DNA from: Actinokineospora diospyrosa
GTDB taxonomy: Bacteria; Actinomycetota; Actinomycetes; Mycobacteriales; Pseudonocardiaceae
Length of the DNA stretch: 64,000 nt
NCBI RefSeq assembly: GCF_024171925.1
Contig: NZ_JAMTCO010000009.1
Coordinates: 88,620 to 152,619, forward strand
Direction: 5' to 3'
Shown here: positions 33,920 through 44,100 of the stretch, piece by piece
Position numbering within the stretch: the first letter of the stretch is position 1
Layout: each line of letters starts with the position of its first letter
Position numbers and translations under genes: made by a program
The notes under the pieces: generated by a model
Database searches by the model: none
What the model was told of the DNA's origin: nothing
The model's input: only the letters and a program-made list of their open reading frames with translations

Positions 33920-36262
33920 GTGAAACGCACCCTTGCCCTCGTGGTGGCCGCGAGCGCGGCCACCCTCGCCGTGTACGCGGTCACCGGCGCCGCGGGCGCG
34001 GCCCAACCCGCGCCCCAGGCGGCCCCCTCCCCGGTGGCGCTCGCGGTCGCCGCCGCCGACAAGGCGGCGGCATCCGGTCTCGACGCCCTCGCCAAGGGCC
34101 CCGACGAGCAGTTCACCCGCCGCGCGGTCTACCAAGGGGGCATCCCCGGCCGCAAAGAGCTGTACTACGTCTCCTACGACCGCACCTACAAGGGGTTGCC
34201 GGTAGTCGGCGGTGACGCCGTAGTGGCCACCGACGCCGCGGGCAACACCCTCGACACCGTCGCCGCCAACCGCGGCGGGCTCGCCGTGTCGACCAAGGCC
34301 AAGCTCACCGCGCAGCAGGCCGAGAAGGTCGCCCGCGCCAAGGTCGCGAAGGTCGACAAGGTCGAGTCCACCACGCTCTCGGTGTTCGCGGGCGGCCACG
34401 GCACCCTGGTCTACGAGACCGTCGTCGCCGGGAGCCGTGCCGACGGTGTCCCGACCCGCCTGCACGTCTTCGTCGACGCCCAGACCGGCGCCGTGGTCGA
34501 CTCGGTCGACGACGTGCGCGCGGGCACCGGCACCTCCCAGTGGAACGGCCCGAACCCGCTGACCATCGACACCAGCAACAACAGCACCGTCGACAGCACC
34601 CGCCCCGGCCTCAGCTGCGTCGACTACTCGACCAAGCAGCCCTTCACCAAGGCCAACAACTCCTTCGGCAACGGCCAGGCCACCAGCAAGGAGACCGGCT
34701 GCGTCGACGTGCTGTTCTCCACCCAGAAGCAGTGGGGGATGCTCAAGGACTGGCTGGGCCGCAACGGCATCGACGGCAACGGCCGCGGCGTGCAGGTCCA
34801 GGTCGGCCTCAACCAGGTCAACGCCTACTGGACCGGTGACCACATCGAGATCGGTCGCAACCAGGCCAACCAGTGGATCGCCTCGGTCGACGTCTCCGCG
34901 CACGAGCACGGCCACGCGATCGACCAGTACACCCCCGGCGGCGCGGGTCGCGAAGCCGGTCTCGGCGAGGGCACCGGCGACATCTTCGGCGCTCTCACCG
35001 AGGCGTACGCCAACGAGCCCTCCCCGTACGACGTCCCCGACTACACGGTCGGCGAGTCGGTCAACCTGGTCGGCAACGGCCCGATCCGCAACATGGCCAA
35101 CCCGTCGCAGGTCAACGGCGACCCCAACTGCTACTCCAGCGCCATCCCCAACACCGAGGTCCACGCGGCCGCGGGTCCGTTGAACCACTGGTTCTACCTG
35201 CTCGCCGAGGGCACCAACCCCGGCGGTGGCAAGCCGACCAGCCCGACGTGCAACAGCACCTCGCTGACCGGCATCGGCATCCAGAACGCGGGCCGCATCT
35301 TCTACAACGCGATGCTGCTCAAGACCTCTGGCATGTCCTACGCCAAGTACCGCGTCGCCACTCTCACCGCGGCTAAGAACCTGGACTCGACCTGCGCGCA
35401 GTTCAACGCTGTTAAGGCTGCCTGGAACGCGGTTACCTTGCCCGCCCAGTCCGGCGAGCCCACCTGCACCGGCCAGCCCGGCAACGAGTTCAGCATCTCG
35501 CTGAACCCCACCTCCGGCACCGTCCAGGCGGGCGGCAGCACCACCTCGACCGTCTCGACCGCGACCACCTCCGGTAGCGCGCAGACCGTCGCGTTGTCCG
35601 CCACGGGCCAGCCCAACGGTGTGACCGTCACCTTCAACCCGTCCTCGGTCCAGTCCGGCGCGTCGTCCACGCTGAACATCGCCGTTGGCTCCGGCGTGGC
35701 CGCCGGGACCTACCCGATCACGGTTCGCGGAGCGGGTGCCACCTCGCACACCGTCACCTACAACCTGACCGTGGGCGGACAGCCCCCGACAGACGACTTC
35801 TCGCTCGCGCTCAACCCGACCAGCGGTAGCACTGCCGCGGGCGGTTCTGTGAGCACCACGGTGGGCACCGTCGTCACCACGGGCGGTTCCCAGAAGGTCA
35901 ACCTCAGCGCCTCCGGCCTGCCCTCCGGCGCCACCGCGACCTTCACCCCGTCGTCCGTCGCCTCCGGCGAGAACGCGACCCTCACCATCGCCACGACCGC
36001 CGACGCCGCCCCCGGCGACTACTCGGTGACGGTCACCGGCGAGGGCACCGCCTCTCACTCCGCCACCTTCACCCTCACCATCACCGGCGGAAACCCGGGT
36101 GGCTGCGGCGGCGTCGCCGAATGGAGCTCGTCGCAGTCCTACGTCCCCAACGACGAGGTCTCCTACGGTGGCCACAAGTGGAAGTCCACTTGGTACTCCA
36201 CCGGTGCCGAGCCGGGAGCCCCCGGTTCCTGGGCGGTCTGGCAGGATGCTGGCACCTGCTGA
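33920..36262 (+). CDS. Secreted thermolysin-family (M4) metalloprotease with chitin-binding tail
   Basis: A 780-residue protein from GTG 33920 (AGAGGAG upstream). Residues 1-28 are a signal peptide; about 30-200 an FTP/PepSY-type propeptide. The M4 catalytic domain contains HEHGH at residues 328-332 and the third zinc ligand Glu350 in GEGTGD, 18 residues later, as in thermolysin. Two similar Ig-like repeats follow, at about 518-610 and 620-715 (both with LNPTSG). The C-terminal 45 residues ([17 protein letters not shown], then [13 protein letters not shown]) are a family 5/12 carbohydrate-binding domain for chitin-like polymers. The enzyme should degrade extracellular protein bound to insoluble substrates. 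Confidence 0.93.
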   Translation: MKRTLALVVAASAATLAVYAVTGAAGAAQPAPQAAPSPVALAVAAADKAAASGLDALAKGPDEQFTRRAVYQGGIPGRKELYYVSYDRTYKGLPVVGGDAVVATDAAGNTLDTVAANRGGLAVSTKAKLTAQQAEKVARAKVAKVDKVESTTLSVFAGGHGTLVYETVVAGSRADGVPTRLHVFVDAQTGAVVDSVDDVRAGTGTSQWNGPNPLTIDTSNNSTVDSTRPGLSCVDYSTKQPFTKANNSFGNGQATSKETGCVDVLFSTQKQWGMLKDWLGRNGIDGNGRGVQVQVGLNQVNAYWTGDHIEIGRNQANQWIASVDVSAHEHGHAIDQYTPGGAGREAGLGEGTGDIFGALTEAYANEPSPYDVPDYTVGESVNLVGNGPIRNMANPSQVNGDPNCYSSAIPNTEVHAAAGPLNHWFYLLAEGTNPGGGKPTSPTCNSTSLTGIGIQNAGRIFYNAMLLKTSGMSYAKYRVATLTAAKNLDSTCAQFNAVKAAWNAVTLPAQSGEPTCTGQPGNEFSISLNPTSGTVQAGGSTTSTVSTATTSGSAQTVALSATGQPNGVTVTFNPSSVQSGASSTLNIAVGSGVAAGTYPITVRGAGATSHTVTYNLTVGGQPPTDDFSLALNPTSGSTAAGGSVSTTVGTVVTTGGSQKVNLSASGLPSGATATFTPSSVASGENATLTIATTADAAPGDYSVTVTGEGTASHSATFTLTITGGNPGGCGGVAEWSSSQSYVPNDEVSYGGHKWKSTWYSTGAEPGAPGSWAVWQDAGTC

Positions 36263-36276
36263 TCTGACCTGACCAC

Positions 36277-36322
36277 AAAGGAAAGGCCCCGCGGGTCCAC
36301 ACAACTGCGGGGCCTTTCCTTT
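36277..36322. terminator. Terminator after the M4 protease
   Basis: A perfect 16-base stem (36277-36292 with 36307-36322) closes a 14-base loop. The downstream arm ends in CTTTCCTTT and the upstream arm begins with AAAGGAAAG, so it can work in both directions for the convergent M4 and lipoprotein genes. Confidence 0.85.
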
Positions 36323-36324
36323 GC

Positions 36325-36993
36325 CTATAGGCGATCCAACGCCTTCACCGCGACAGGCAAGAGTCGAGCGACGACCTTGTTGCAGTAGCTGAGCTCGGCC
36401 TCCAAGGGCGGACCCTCAAGCACGACGGCGGTGAGCAGGTTCCCCCGCGCGGCCACCGCGCCACACCCTTGAACGGCCGCGCGGATGTAGCACCAGGAGT
36501 ACGCCGCGTCGACGTCCGGGAGGGTGGGCAGGATCGCCCCGGTGGACCACTTCCCGTTCTCGCCGAGCAGGCAGGCGTCGGGAACCTCGGACCGCAGACC
36601 GGCCACCAGTTCGTCGGCCCCCTCGTAGGACTCCACGGACTGCATGACATTCACCTTGGCGTCGGTGAGTGTCCACAGCGACACCATCTTGGCCACTGGC
36701 TCGGTCCCCGAGCACCCAGCCAACAACGCGGCGTCCGTCACCCCCTCGGGCTTCGGCACCCCCGCTTCGGCGAGGTCCGCGGCGGTGAACGCCGCCTTCA
36801 CCAACTCGGCGCTGGTGTACGCCTTCGGCACCCTGGACTTCGTGGTTGTCGGCCCACCCGTTGACGTCCCACTCGGTGACGTCCCACTCGGTGACGGCGC
36901 GACCGGTGCCGCCCCCGTCGGCGCCTGGTCACCGGTGGGGGTGCCACATCCCGTGACCACAAGACCGGCGACCAGCACGGCCAACACCCGCAC
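36325..36993 (-). CDS. Secreted lipoprotein of unknown function
   Basis: A 222-residue lipoprotein from GTG at 36993 (AGGAGG 4 bases upstream; a second GTG at 36987 has better spacing). The lipobox LVVTGC puts the lipidated cysteine at residue 16, followed by a Pro/Ser/Thr/Gly linker (SPSGTSPSGTSTGGPTTT). The mature domain (about 55-222) has four more cysteines (GCSG, ACLL, WCYI, GCGA), likely two disulfides. This resembles DUF3558/sensor-type actinobacterial lipoproteins in layout, but I cannot name the family. It is convergent with the M4 protease. Confidence 0.7.
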   Translation of the reverse strand: MRVLAVLVAGLVVTGCGTPTGDQAPTGAAPVAPSPSGTSPSGTSTGGPTTTKSRVPKAYTSAELVKAAFTAADLAEAGVPKPEGVTDAALLAGCSGTEPVAKMVSLWTLTDAKVNVMQSVESYEGADELVAGLRSEVPDACLLGENGKWSTGAILPTLPDVDAAYSWCYIRAAVQGCGAVAARGNLLTAVVLEGPPLEAELSYCNKVVARLLPVAVKALDRL

Positions 36994-37165
36994 GATTCCT
37001 CCTGGGTAACGTAGTTGATCATGGGGACGCGAACGGTAGCGCGCCCCGGTTCCTACCGCGACTGTCCCCGCGCACCACCCCGGTGCCAACGGCGTTGACA
37101 TCACGCCATCGGGTGACACCGGGGGTGAGCCGCCCGTCGGCCCACCCCCGGTGCTATCAGCTGTG

Positions 37166-40100
37166 CTACCAGCCGGTGGCGATGACGATGCCGCTGCCGT
37201 TGGACCAGCCACCCGCGCCGTCGGTGATGAAGCGCTTCACCGTGCCCGGGCTGAACCGGCTGAGCAACGAGGTGGTCGTGTCGCCCGGCCACCGGGCGAA
37301 GCCGAAGAAGGCCGTCCCGTTGAACCCCGCGCCGACCGTGGCCCCGGCCCCGTCGCCCGTGCCCGTGTTGTCGCCCGGGTACATCCGCAGCGTGTTGGTG
37401 GGGATGTAGCGGGTGACGATGTCCTGGTGGCCGTCACCGTTGAAGTCGACGATGCCCCACGGGGTGAGGTCGGCGCTCCAGCCGTTGCCGATCTGGATCG
37501 AGGGCGCGACGCCGCCGGTGAGGTCGCCCGGGTACACCAGCAGCGCGCCGCTGGAGTTGGTCGCGATGACGTCGAAGTGCCCGTCGCGGTTCCAGTCGGT
37601 GACGCCGTACGGGGTGTAGCCGCACCACCCGACACCGATCTGGACGGGCAGCGCGAAGCCGGTCGGCGAGCCCCGGTACACGCGTTCGGCGCAGTTGCTG
37701 TCGTCGCGGGCGATCAGGTCGGGGTAGCCGTCGTGGTCCCAGTCGGCGACGCCGAACGGGACCACCCCCTGCCAGCCCGCGTTCCCGACCTGTTTGGGCG
37801 CGCCGAGAACGCCCGACTGCTGCGGCTGGAACAGCAACAGCTGCCCGGTCGGGGTGTTCGCGTAGATGTCGGTCTGGTCCAGCCCGGTGGTCGGGTTGCG
37901 CCACCGGATGGCACCGAACGAGCGCAGGTTCGCGCTCGCGGGCGGCAGGACCGATCCCGCGGCGCTCGGCGCGGCGAAGGTGTGCGCGCCGGACCCGGCA
38001 CCGAAAGACGCCGCCCCGGCGCCGGTGATCGCCCAGAGGTCGGTGTTGGTGTCGTTGGTGGCGTCGTTGCTGAGGATGACCGGGGCCGACGCCGCGGTCA
38101 GCGCCGCGCTCGCCGACCGGGCCACGGTGGTGCTCGAGTCGACGAACCAGTTGGTGTCCCAGCACTCCGTGACGCAGTTCGTCCGGTGCAGGACGACCTG
38201 GCCGGTCGCGTTGTCGCGCACCACCAGTGCGGGTTTGCCCTGGTGCCGCGTGCCCGCGATCGTCTTGGTGGACCAGTCGGTGCTCGAGTCCAGGACGACG
38301 GCGGGCTGGTAGCCACCCGGGTAGGGGGAGTGCTCGAACCACCACAGTTGGTGCTGCCCGCCGACGGCCACCACGGCGATCAGGTCGGGGAAGGCCGATC
38401 CGCCGCTCTGGTCGCTGCCCTGCGGCAGGTGACCGATCGCGGTGAGCTGGCTCGGCGCCGTCATCAGCTCGGTGAAGTCCGGGTCGACGAACCGGTCGCC
38501 GCCCAGGGAGAACACCCGGTCCGTGCTCGGGTCGAGCGGCGTGCCGTCACCGGCGTTGAGGTAGACCTTGGTGATCCCGTTGGGCGCCGTCGCGATCACG
38601 TCCTGCAGGCCGGTGCCGCCGAACTGCCCGCTCGCCACGACCATCCCGGTCCAGTTGTCCGGGCTCTCCGTCATGTCGAGCCTGCCCCGGATGCCGATGT
38701 TGGTCGGCACGCCGACGCTTCCGGCCCCGTTGCCGGGGCTCAGCCACAGGCCCGCCGCCGTCCCGCCGGTCCCGCCGACGGTGAGGACGTCGGCGTTGCC
38801 GTCGCCGTTCAGGTCACCTTCCTTGTCCGGGTTGGCGGGCGCGGCGGCGATGATGTGGTGCACGGCGGTCGGACTGGGTGTCCCGGCCGCGGTGATGGCC
38901 TGCACGGTGAGGGTGTTAGTGCCCGCCCTGGTCGGGGTGATCGTGCCGGTCCAGGAGCCGCCGGTGGCCGGGACGTTCATCCCGGTGCCACCGTTGAGCT
39001 GGTAGCGGTACCAGGCGGGTTGCGTCGACCCGGCCACGGGCGTGAACGTGAAGCTCCCCGCGGTGCGGATGGGCTTGCCCGTGGTCCCGTTGGGGTAGTC
39101 GGTCGAGTTGACCAGCGGTTGCGCGGGCACGCTCAGGTCCAGGGTGAACCGGCACTCCGGCGACCAGGCCGAGGTGAGCGCGCCGTCGGTGACCCGGGTG
39201 GTCCACCGGTAGTCGCCCTGCGGCAACGTGTTCTGGGTGAGCACGACCGTCGCCCAGTCACCGGTGTTGATGTTCACCTGGCGCTGCGTGCCACCGGTGG
39301 CGGGATCGGGGGTCGGGTCGGTGGCGGGCTTGATCGAGAACGTCGCGGTGAGCGCCTTGGTCACGTTGTCGGACGCGCGCAGCGTCTGCACCCCGAGGTA
39401 GAGGTCGGTCTTGCCGATCACCGGGTACGGGGCGGTCGTCGTGCAGTAGACGACCGGCGAGGTGGAGGGGGTCACCGGGGTGGCCGGGGTGACGTCCCAG
39501 GTGACCACGAGGCTGGCGTTGTTCTGGGTGAACTTCTTCCACCCGGCGATGGTCCCCTCGTCGACGGCGCGCAGCCCGAAGGTGGTGACCCCGGTGCGGT
39601 TGGTGACCGCGGACTGGACCTGCGCGGTCACGCCGTTGCCGAAGGTGCCCTTCTGCGCCACCGTGCTCAGGGTGGCGGGCTTGGTGTTCCAGGTCGTGCT
39701 CGGTGAGATCGCGCCGGTCCAGTCCAGGGCGACCTGGGAGTTGCAGTTGTAGGAGTACTGCGGGACGAAGTTGACCTCCGCCGAGAGGATGGTCGCGCCG
39801 TAGAGCGCGGTGATGCCCCACTGGAAGTAGGAGCGGGTGACGTCGATGCCCTTGCAGGTGCTGGACCCGAAGCCGCAGTAGCCGACCTGGGCGGGCCCGC
39901 TCTGGTGCCAGCCCGCGTAGGTGCTCTTGCCGCTCTCCACCTCGGTCCAGTCCGCTGTCGCTCCCCAGCTGTTCGGCACGAACGTCGGGTCGATCATGAC
40001 CGGGTAGACGGTGGCCGGGTCCGCCAGCAGCGCGGCGTCGGGCACCAGGTCGTACCCGTCCGCGCGGGCCACCACCGAGACCGGTGCGACGCGCGCGGCG

Positions 40101-40894
40101 TTACCCGGCTCGGCCGCGGTGGACGCCTTCGCGGGGGTCTTGGTGTTCGGCTGTTCCTTGGCCGAGTCCCACATGGTCGCCGGTGGCGTGGTGTACACGG
40201 CGTGGCCGGTGGCGTCCGCCGCGGTCAGCCTGCCGTCGGGCGACGAGGTCAAGGTCAGCCCGGGGGAGTCGATCGACACCCGCAGCCGGGCCACCTCCGG
40301 GTTCGTCGCGGCCGCCCGGGTCTTGACCACGAGCGTGTGCGCGAAGTCGCCCTGCTCGCTGACCGACGCGACGAGGTCGACCCCGGGCAGCACCTCCGGG
40401 TAGGTGGCCGTGTTCCCCACCACCGCGGGCGCGGTGAGCGTGACCGGGAAGGTGAATGCCAGGCTCTGGCCCCGGTTCGCGATTGTCGCCACCGGGCCGG
40501 GACCGCCGCCGGACAGCGTTACCGAGGCGGCCGTGGCATTGGGGCGATATGTGCCGTCGGCATTGCGACTGAGCGTCGCGTCGAGGTTCACCCATTTACC
40601 GTCGCGCTTTGTGCGTACCGGGCGCAGTGAAGTCGTTTTCGTCAGGGTGCCGTTGGGGTTGGCGATTGTCTGACTTACCGAGTCGGTTGCCGCTGTGGCC
40701 ACTACCGGTTGCCCGCTCGATTGGGCGCGCGAGAGCGCGGAAGCGATACCCACCGCCTCCTCGGTCGCCCGCGCCGGGGTCCGCTCGGTCGACGCGAGGG
40801 CGATCGGGCTGGTGAGCACCGTCGTGAGCAGCGCTGATGCCGCGATCAGGGCGGGCAACGAGCCGCGCCGCCGTTGCTGTGGTGGTCTTCGCAC
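37166..40894 (-). CDS. Large secreted DNRLRE / FG-GAP (VCBS) repeat protein
   Basis: A 1,242-residue secreted protein from GTG 40894 (GAAGGA 8 bases upstream). The N-terminus is basic then hydrophobic (LPALIAASALLTTVLTS), a signal peptide. About residues 60-320 are beta-rich. A DNRLRE-type domain (about 320-470, SYFQWGITALYGATILSAEV, with SSTCKG and YSYNCNS cysteines) resembles those of cell-wall-linked proteins. About 480-760 holds Ig-like segments. The C-terminal third has FG-GAP/VCBS repeats with calcium-binding loops (DLNGDGNADVL, DWDHDGYPDLI, DWNRDGHFDVI, DFNGDGHQDIV). It is divergent from the RHS toxin gene, suggesting shared regulation. Confidence 0.85.
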   Translation of the reverse strand: MRRPPQQRRRGSLPALIAASALLTTVLTSPIALASTERTPARATEEAVGIASALSRAQSSGQPVVATAATDSVSQTIANPNGTLTKTTSLRPVRTKRDGKWVNLDATLSRNADGTYRPNATAASVTLSGGGPGPVATIANRGQSLAFTFPVTLTAPAVVGNTATYPEVLPGVDLVASVSEQGDFAHTLVVKTRAAATNPEVARLRVSIDSPGLTLTSSPDGRLTAADATGHAVYTTPPATMWDSAKEQPNTKTPAKASTAAEPGNAARVAPVSVVARADGYDLVPDAALLADPATVYPVMIDPTFVPNSWGATADWTEVESGKSTYAGWHQSGPAQVGYCGFGSSTCKGIDVTRSYFQWGITALYGATILSAEVNFVPQYSYNCNSQVALDWTGAISPSTTWNTKPATLSTVAQKGTFGNGVTAQVQSAVTNRTGVTTFGLRAVDEGTIAGWKKFTQNNASLVVTWDVTPATPVTPSTSPVVYCTTTAPYPVIGKTDLYLGVQTLRASDNVTKALTATFSIKPATDPTPDPATGGTQRQVNINTGDWATVVLTQNTLPQGDYRWTTRVTDGALTSAWSPECRFTLDLSVPAQPLVNSTDYPNGTTGKPIRTAGSFTFTPVAGSTQPAWYRYQLNGGTGMNVPATGGSWTGTITPTRAGTNTLTVQAITAAGTPSPTAVHHIIAAAPANPDKEGDLNGDGNADVLTVGGTGGTAAGLWLSPGNGAGSVGVPTNIGIRGRLDMTESPDNWTGMVVASGQFGGTGLQDVIATAPNGITKVYLNAGDGTPLDPSTDRVFSLGGDRFVDPDFTELMTAPSQLTAIGHLPQGSDQSGGSAFPDLIAVVAVGGQHQLWWFEHSPYPGGYQPAVVLDSSTDWSTKTIAGTRHQGKPALVVRDNATGQVVLHRTNCVTECWDTNWFVDSSTTVARSASAALTAASAPVILSNDATNDTNTDLWAITGAGAASFGAGSGAHTFAAPSAAGSVLPPASANLRSFGAIRWRNPTTGLDQTDIYANTPTGQLLLFQPQQSGVLGAPKQVGNAGWQGVVPFGVADWDHDGYPDLIARDDSNCAERVYRGSPTGFALPVQIGVGWCGYTPYGVTDWNRDGHFDVIATNSSGALLVYPGDLTGGVAPSIQIGNGWSADLTPWGIVDFNGDGHQDIVTRYIPTNTLRMYPGDNTGTGDGAGATVGAGFNGTAFFGFARWPGDTTTSLLSRFSPGTVKRFITDGAGGWSNGSGIVIATGW

Positions 40895-41188
40895 TGGCGT
40901 GTTCCTTCGGCGGTAGGGCCCGAGGACGGACGGCCGATCGATGGGCAGGCGGCATCGCGTTCCGCGGATCCGGCGCTGCGTTTCGGCCAACGAACTATTC
41001 CCCAGGTGTCGCGGCATTGATGCCGCGAGCGCGGCGAATATATGCGTCGTGATCTTCGGCGTAAAGCGCTGTGCGGGTGAGGTTGGTGTGATGTGCGTCG
41101 TGGCGCGATGCCATTGCCTTCGTCGCCGCATATGGCAGAGTTCACGCCGGTCTGCCGGGTTTCCGGCTCCTGGGGGAGTGAGGCTGAC
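40895..41188. promoter_or_regulatory. Divergent promoter region of the VCBS and RHS genes
   Basis: This 294-base gap separates two large divergent secreted-protein genes and has no gene. A perfect 8-base inverted repeat with a TTGA loop (TCGCGGCA at 41009-41016, TGCCGCGA at 41021-41028) lies near the middle and is a good operator candidate for both. The flanking sequence gcgaatatatgcgtcg (41034-41049) is the A/T-richest part and a likely promoter core. Confidence 0.5.
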
Positions 41189-44100
41189 GTGGGTGGGTTG
41201 ACCCTGTCCGGACGTGTTCGCTGTCGTGTCCTGATCTCGGTGCTGGTCGTGTCGACGGCCCTCTCCGGGGTGTCCGCGCTACCGGGGGTGGCGAGCGCCG
41301 CCGAGGCGGAGCGCCCCCAGGTCTCGTACACCAAGTCGGTCACCGGTGGCACGCCGATCACCTCGACGCCCGCGCGCCTCACCGACGCGGCGGGCCGGTC
41401 GGCCGGTGCGCCGATCACGTCGTGGCCCACCACGGCTTCGGCGTCGATCGCGCTGTCGAAGCCGATCACCGATGGCCGCGATCGGACCGCCGCGAGCCCC
41501 CGCACCCGCGCCTACGCCCCCGGTACGCCGGTGTGGGCCGCCACCGACTCCGGCGGTGTCACCCCCGGCGCCGTCGACGTCCGCGTGCTCGGCCGTGACC
41601 TGGCTGCGAAGGCCGGGATCGACGGCGTACTCGTCGCGGCGACCCCCTCGGCCGCGGTCAAGGACGCGGTCACCGTCGGCGTCGACTACGCCGGCTTCGA
41701 CTCGGCCGCGGGTGGCGGCTTCGGTGCCCGCCTGCGGCTCGTCGGACTCCCCGCCTGCGCGCTCAGCACGCCCGAGGTCCCGAGTTGTCGGGTGCAGACG
41801 CCGCTCGCGCACGCCAATGAGGCGGCTTCGAAGTCGGTGACCACCACGGTGAACAAGCCCACCGTGTTCGCCCTGACCAGCGGCGCGTCGTCGTCCTCGG
41901 GTGCGGGCTCGTTCACCGCCACCTCGCTGAGCCCGGAGGGGTCGTGGACCGGGGGGACCCAGAGCGGGTCGTTCACCTACCAGTACCCGATCCCGGTTCC
42001 GCCCGCCGCCTCGACGCTGGTGCCGACCGTGTCGCTGTCCTACGACTCCGGTTCGGTGGACGGCAAGACCGCCGCGACGCAGGCCCAGGCCTCGTGGGTG
42101 GGTGACGGGTGGGCTTCGCCGTCCTCGTTCATCGAGCGTTCGTACGTCTCGTGCTCCTCCTCGCCGGGCGGCACGCCCTCACCTGTGTCCACAGAGGACC
42201 GCTGCTACGCGGGCGAGATCCTCACCATGTCGCTCAAGGGTGCCACCACCTCGCTGGTCTGGGACGCCGCCCAGGGCGTCTACGCCTCCGCGTCCGAGCC
42301 GGGCACCGTCGTCACCCGGGTGACCGGCAGCGGCAACGGCTCGGGGACCTACAACACCGAGTACTGGAAGGTGACCGACCAGTCCGGCACGGTGTTCCTG
42401 TTCGGCCGCAACCAGTTGCCCGGGTGGTCGGCGGGCAAACCGCTGACGAACTCGGTCGACAGCACGCCCGTCTTCTCCTCCCACCCGGGCGAGCCGTGCT
42501 ACAACGCCGCGGGGTTCGCCTCGTCGGTGTGCACCATGGGTTACCGCTGGAACCTCGACTACGTCGTCGACGTGCACCAGAACGCGATGTCCTACTACTA
42601 CAAGCAGGACACCAACTTCTACGGCCAGAACAACGGCGCGGCCAACGTCCCCTACGTCCGCGACAGCCACCTGGACCGGATCGACTACGGCTTCCTCGAC
42701 GGCAACGCTTATGGAACCGCGCCCAACCAGGTCCTCTTCACGACCGGCGATCGCTGCCTGACCGGCACCTGCTCTCCGCTCTCGGCCGCCACGGCCGCGA
42801 ACTGGCCGGACGTGCCGTTCGACCTCAACTGCGCCTCCGGCACCGCCTGCGGCCCGAAGGCGCCGTCCTTCTGGTCGACCGTGCGGCTGACCACGATCGA
42901 GACCCGCCAGTACGACACGGCCGCGGCCCAGTACCGGCCGGTGGACTCGATCGCGCTCACCCAGACGCTCCCGGCGACCGGTGACACCACGCCCGCGACC
43001 CTGTGGCTGTCCGGGATCACCCGCACCGCCCAGGACGTGACCGGCGGCGGCTCGACGACCCCGATCACCCTGCCCACGGTCACCTTCGCCGGACAGGCCT
43101 ACCCCAACCGGGTCGACGACCCCAACGACGGCTTGGTCCCGTTCACCCGCTACCGGATCAGCGGCGTCACCACGCAAACCGGCGCGACCTTCGGCGTCTC
43201 CTACACCCCGATCAGCGACTGCACCTGGCCGGTGGCAACGGCCCCCTCGGCGAACGGCTCGCGCTGCTTCCCGGTCAAGTGGACCCCGCCGGGCTACAGC
43301 ACCCCGCAGAACGACTGGTTCCACAAGTACGCCGTCGCCGCGGTCAGCCAGTCCGACAACACCGGTGGCGTCACCTCGGAACGCCTGCTCACCAGCTACA
43401 CCTACACCGGTCCCGCCTGGCACTACGACGACAACGAGGTGGTCAAGGCCGCCGACCGCACCTGGGGCCAGTGGCGCGGCTACCAGAAGGTCCAGGTCCG
43501 CACCGGCCAGGTCGGCCAACCCCAGACGTTGGCCGAAACCGTTTACTACCAGGGCATGCACGGCGACACCCTGCCCTCGGGCACGCGTTCGGTCACCCTC
43601 ACCGACTCCCAGGGCGGCGCCCACGTCGACGACCCGCGCTTCGCGGGCCAGCCGCTGGAGAGCACCACCTACCTCGGCGACGGCGGCCCGGTCGAGTCCT
43701 CGACCATCTCCTCGTACTGGGTCTCCGCGCCCAGGGCGACCCGCAGCCGCACCGGTTTGCCCGCCCTGACCGCGACCCACACCGGGACCGCCGAGACCTG
43801 GTCGCGCCAAGCCGTCTACTCCGGCGCGTCCCCGACGTGGCGGTACACCCAAACCGACCGGACCTTCGACCCCGCGACCGGCCTGCCGACCTTCACCTAC
43901 GACCACGGTGACCTCTCCCGCACCGACCAGGCCACCTGCACCTCGATGACCTACGCCCCCGCGAACACGGCGCTCAACATCGTCGGCCTCGTCGCCGAGA
44001 CCGACGTCATCGCCAAGCCGTGCGGCGGTGTCGCCCCCACGACGTCCGCCCCGACACCGGCCCAGGTCAACGCCCTCGCCGCCCCGACAGGGGTCGTGCG

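Noticed and set aside
33761..36304. Long minus-strand frame across the M4 protease
   Set aside because: The plus strand has the complete protease with HEHGH and Glu350; the antisense product is low-complexity.
37151..39706. Long plus-strand frame across the VCBS protein
   Set aside because: It is antisense to FG-GAP repeats and has Arg/Gly/Val-rich composition without motifs.
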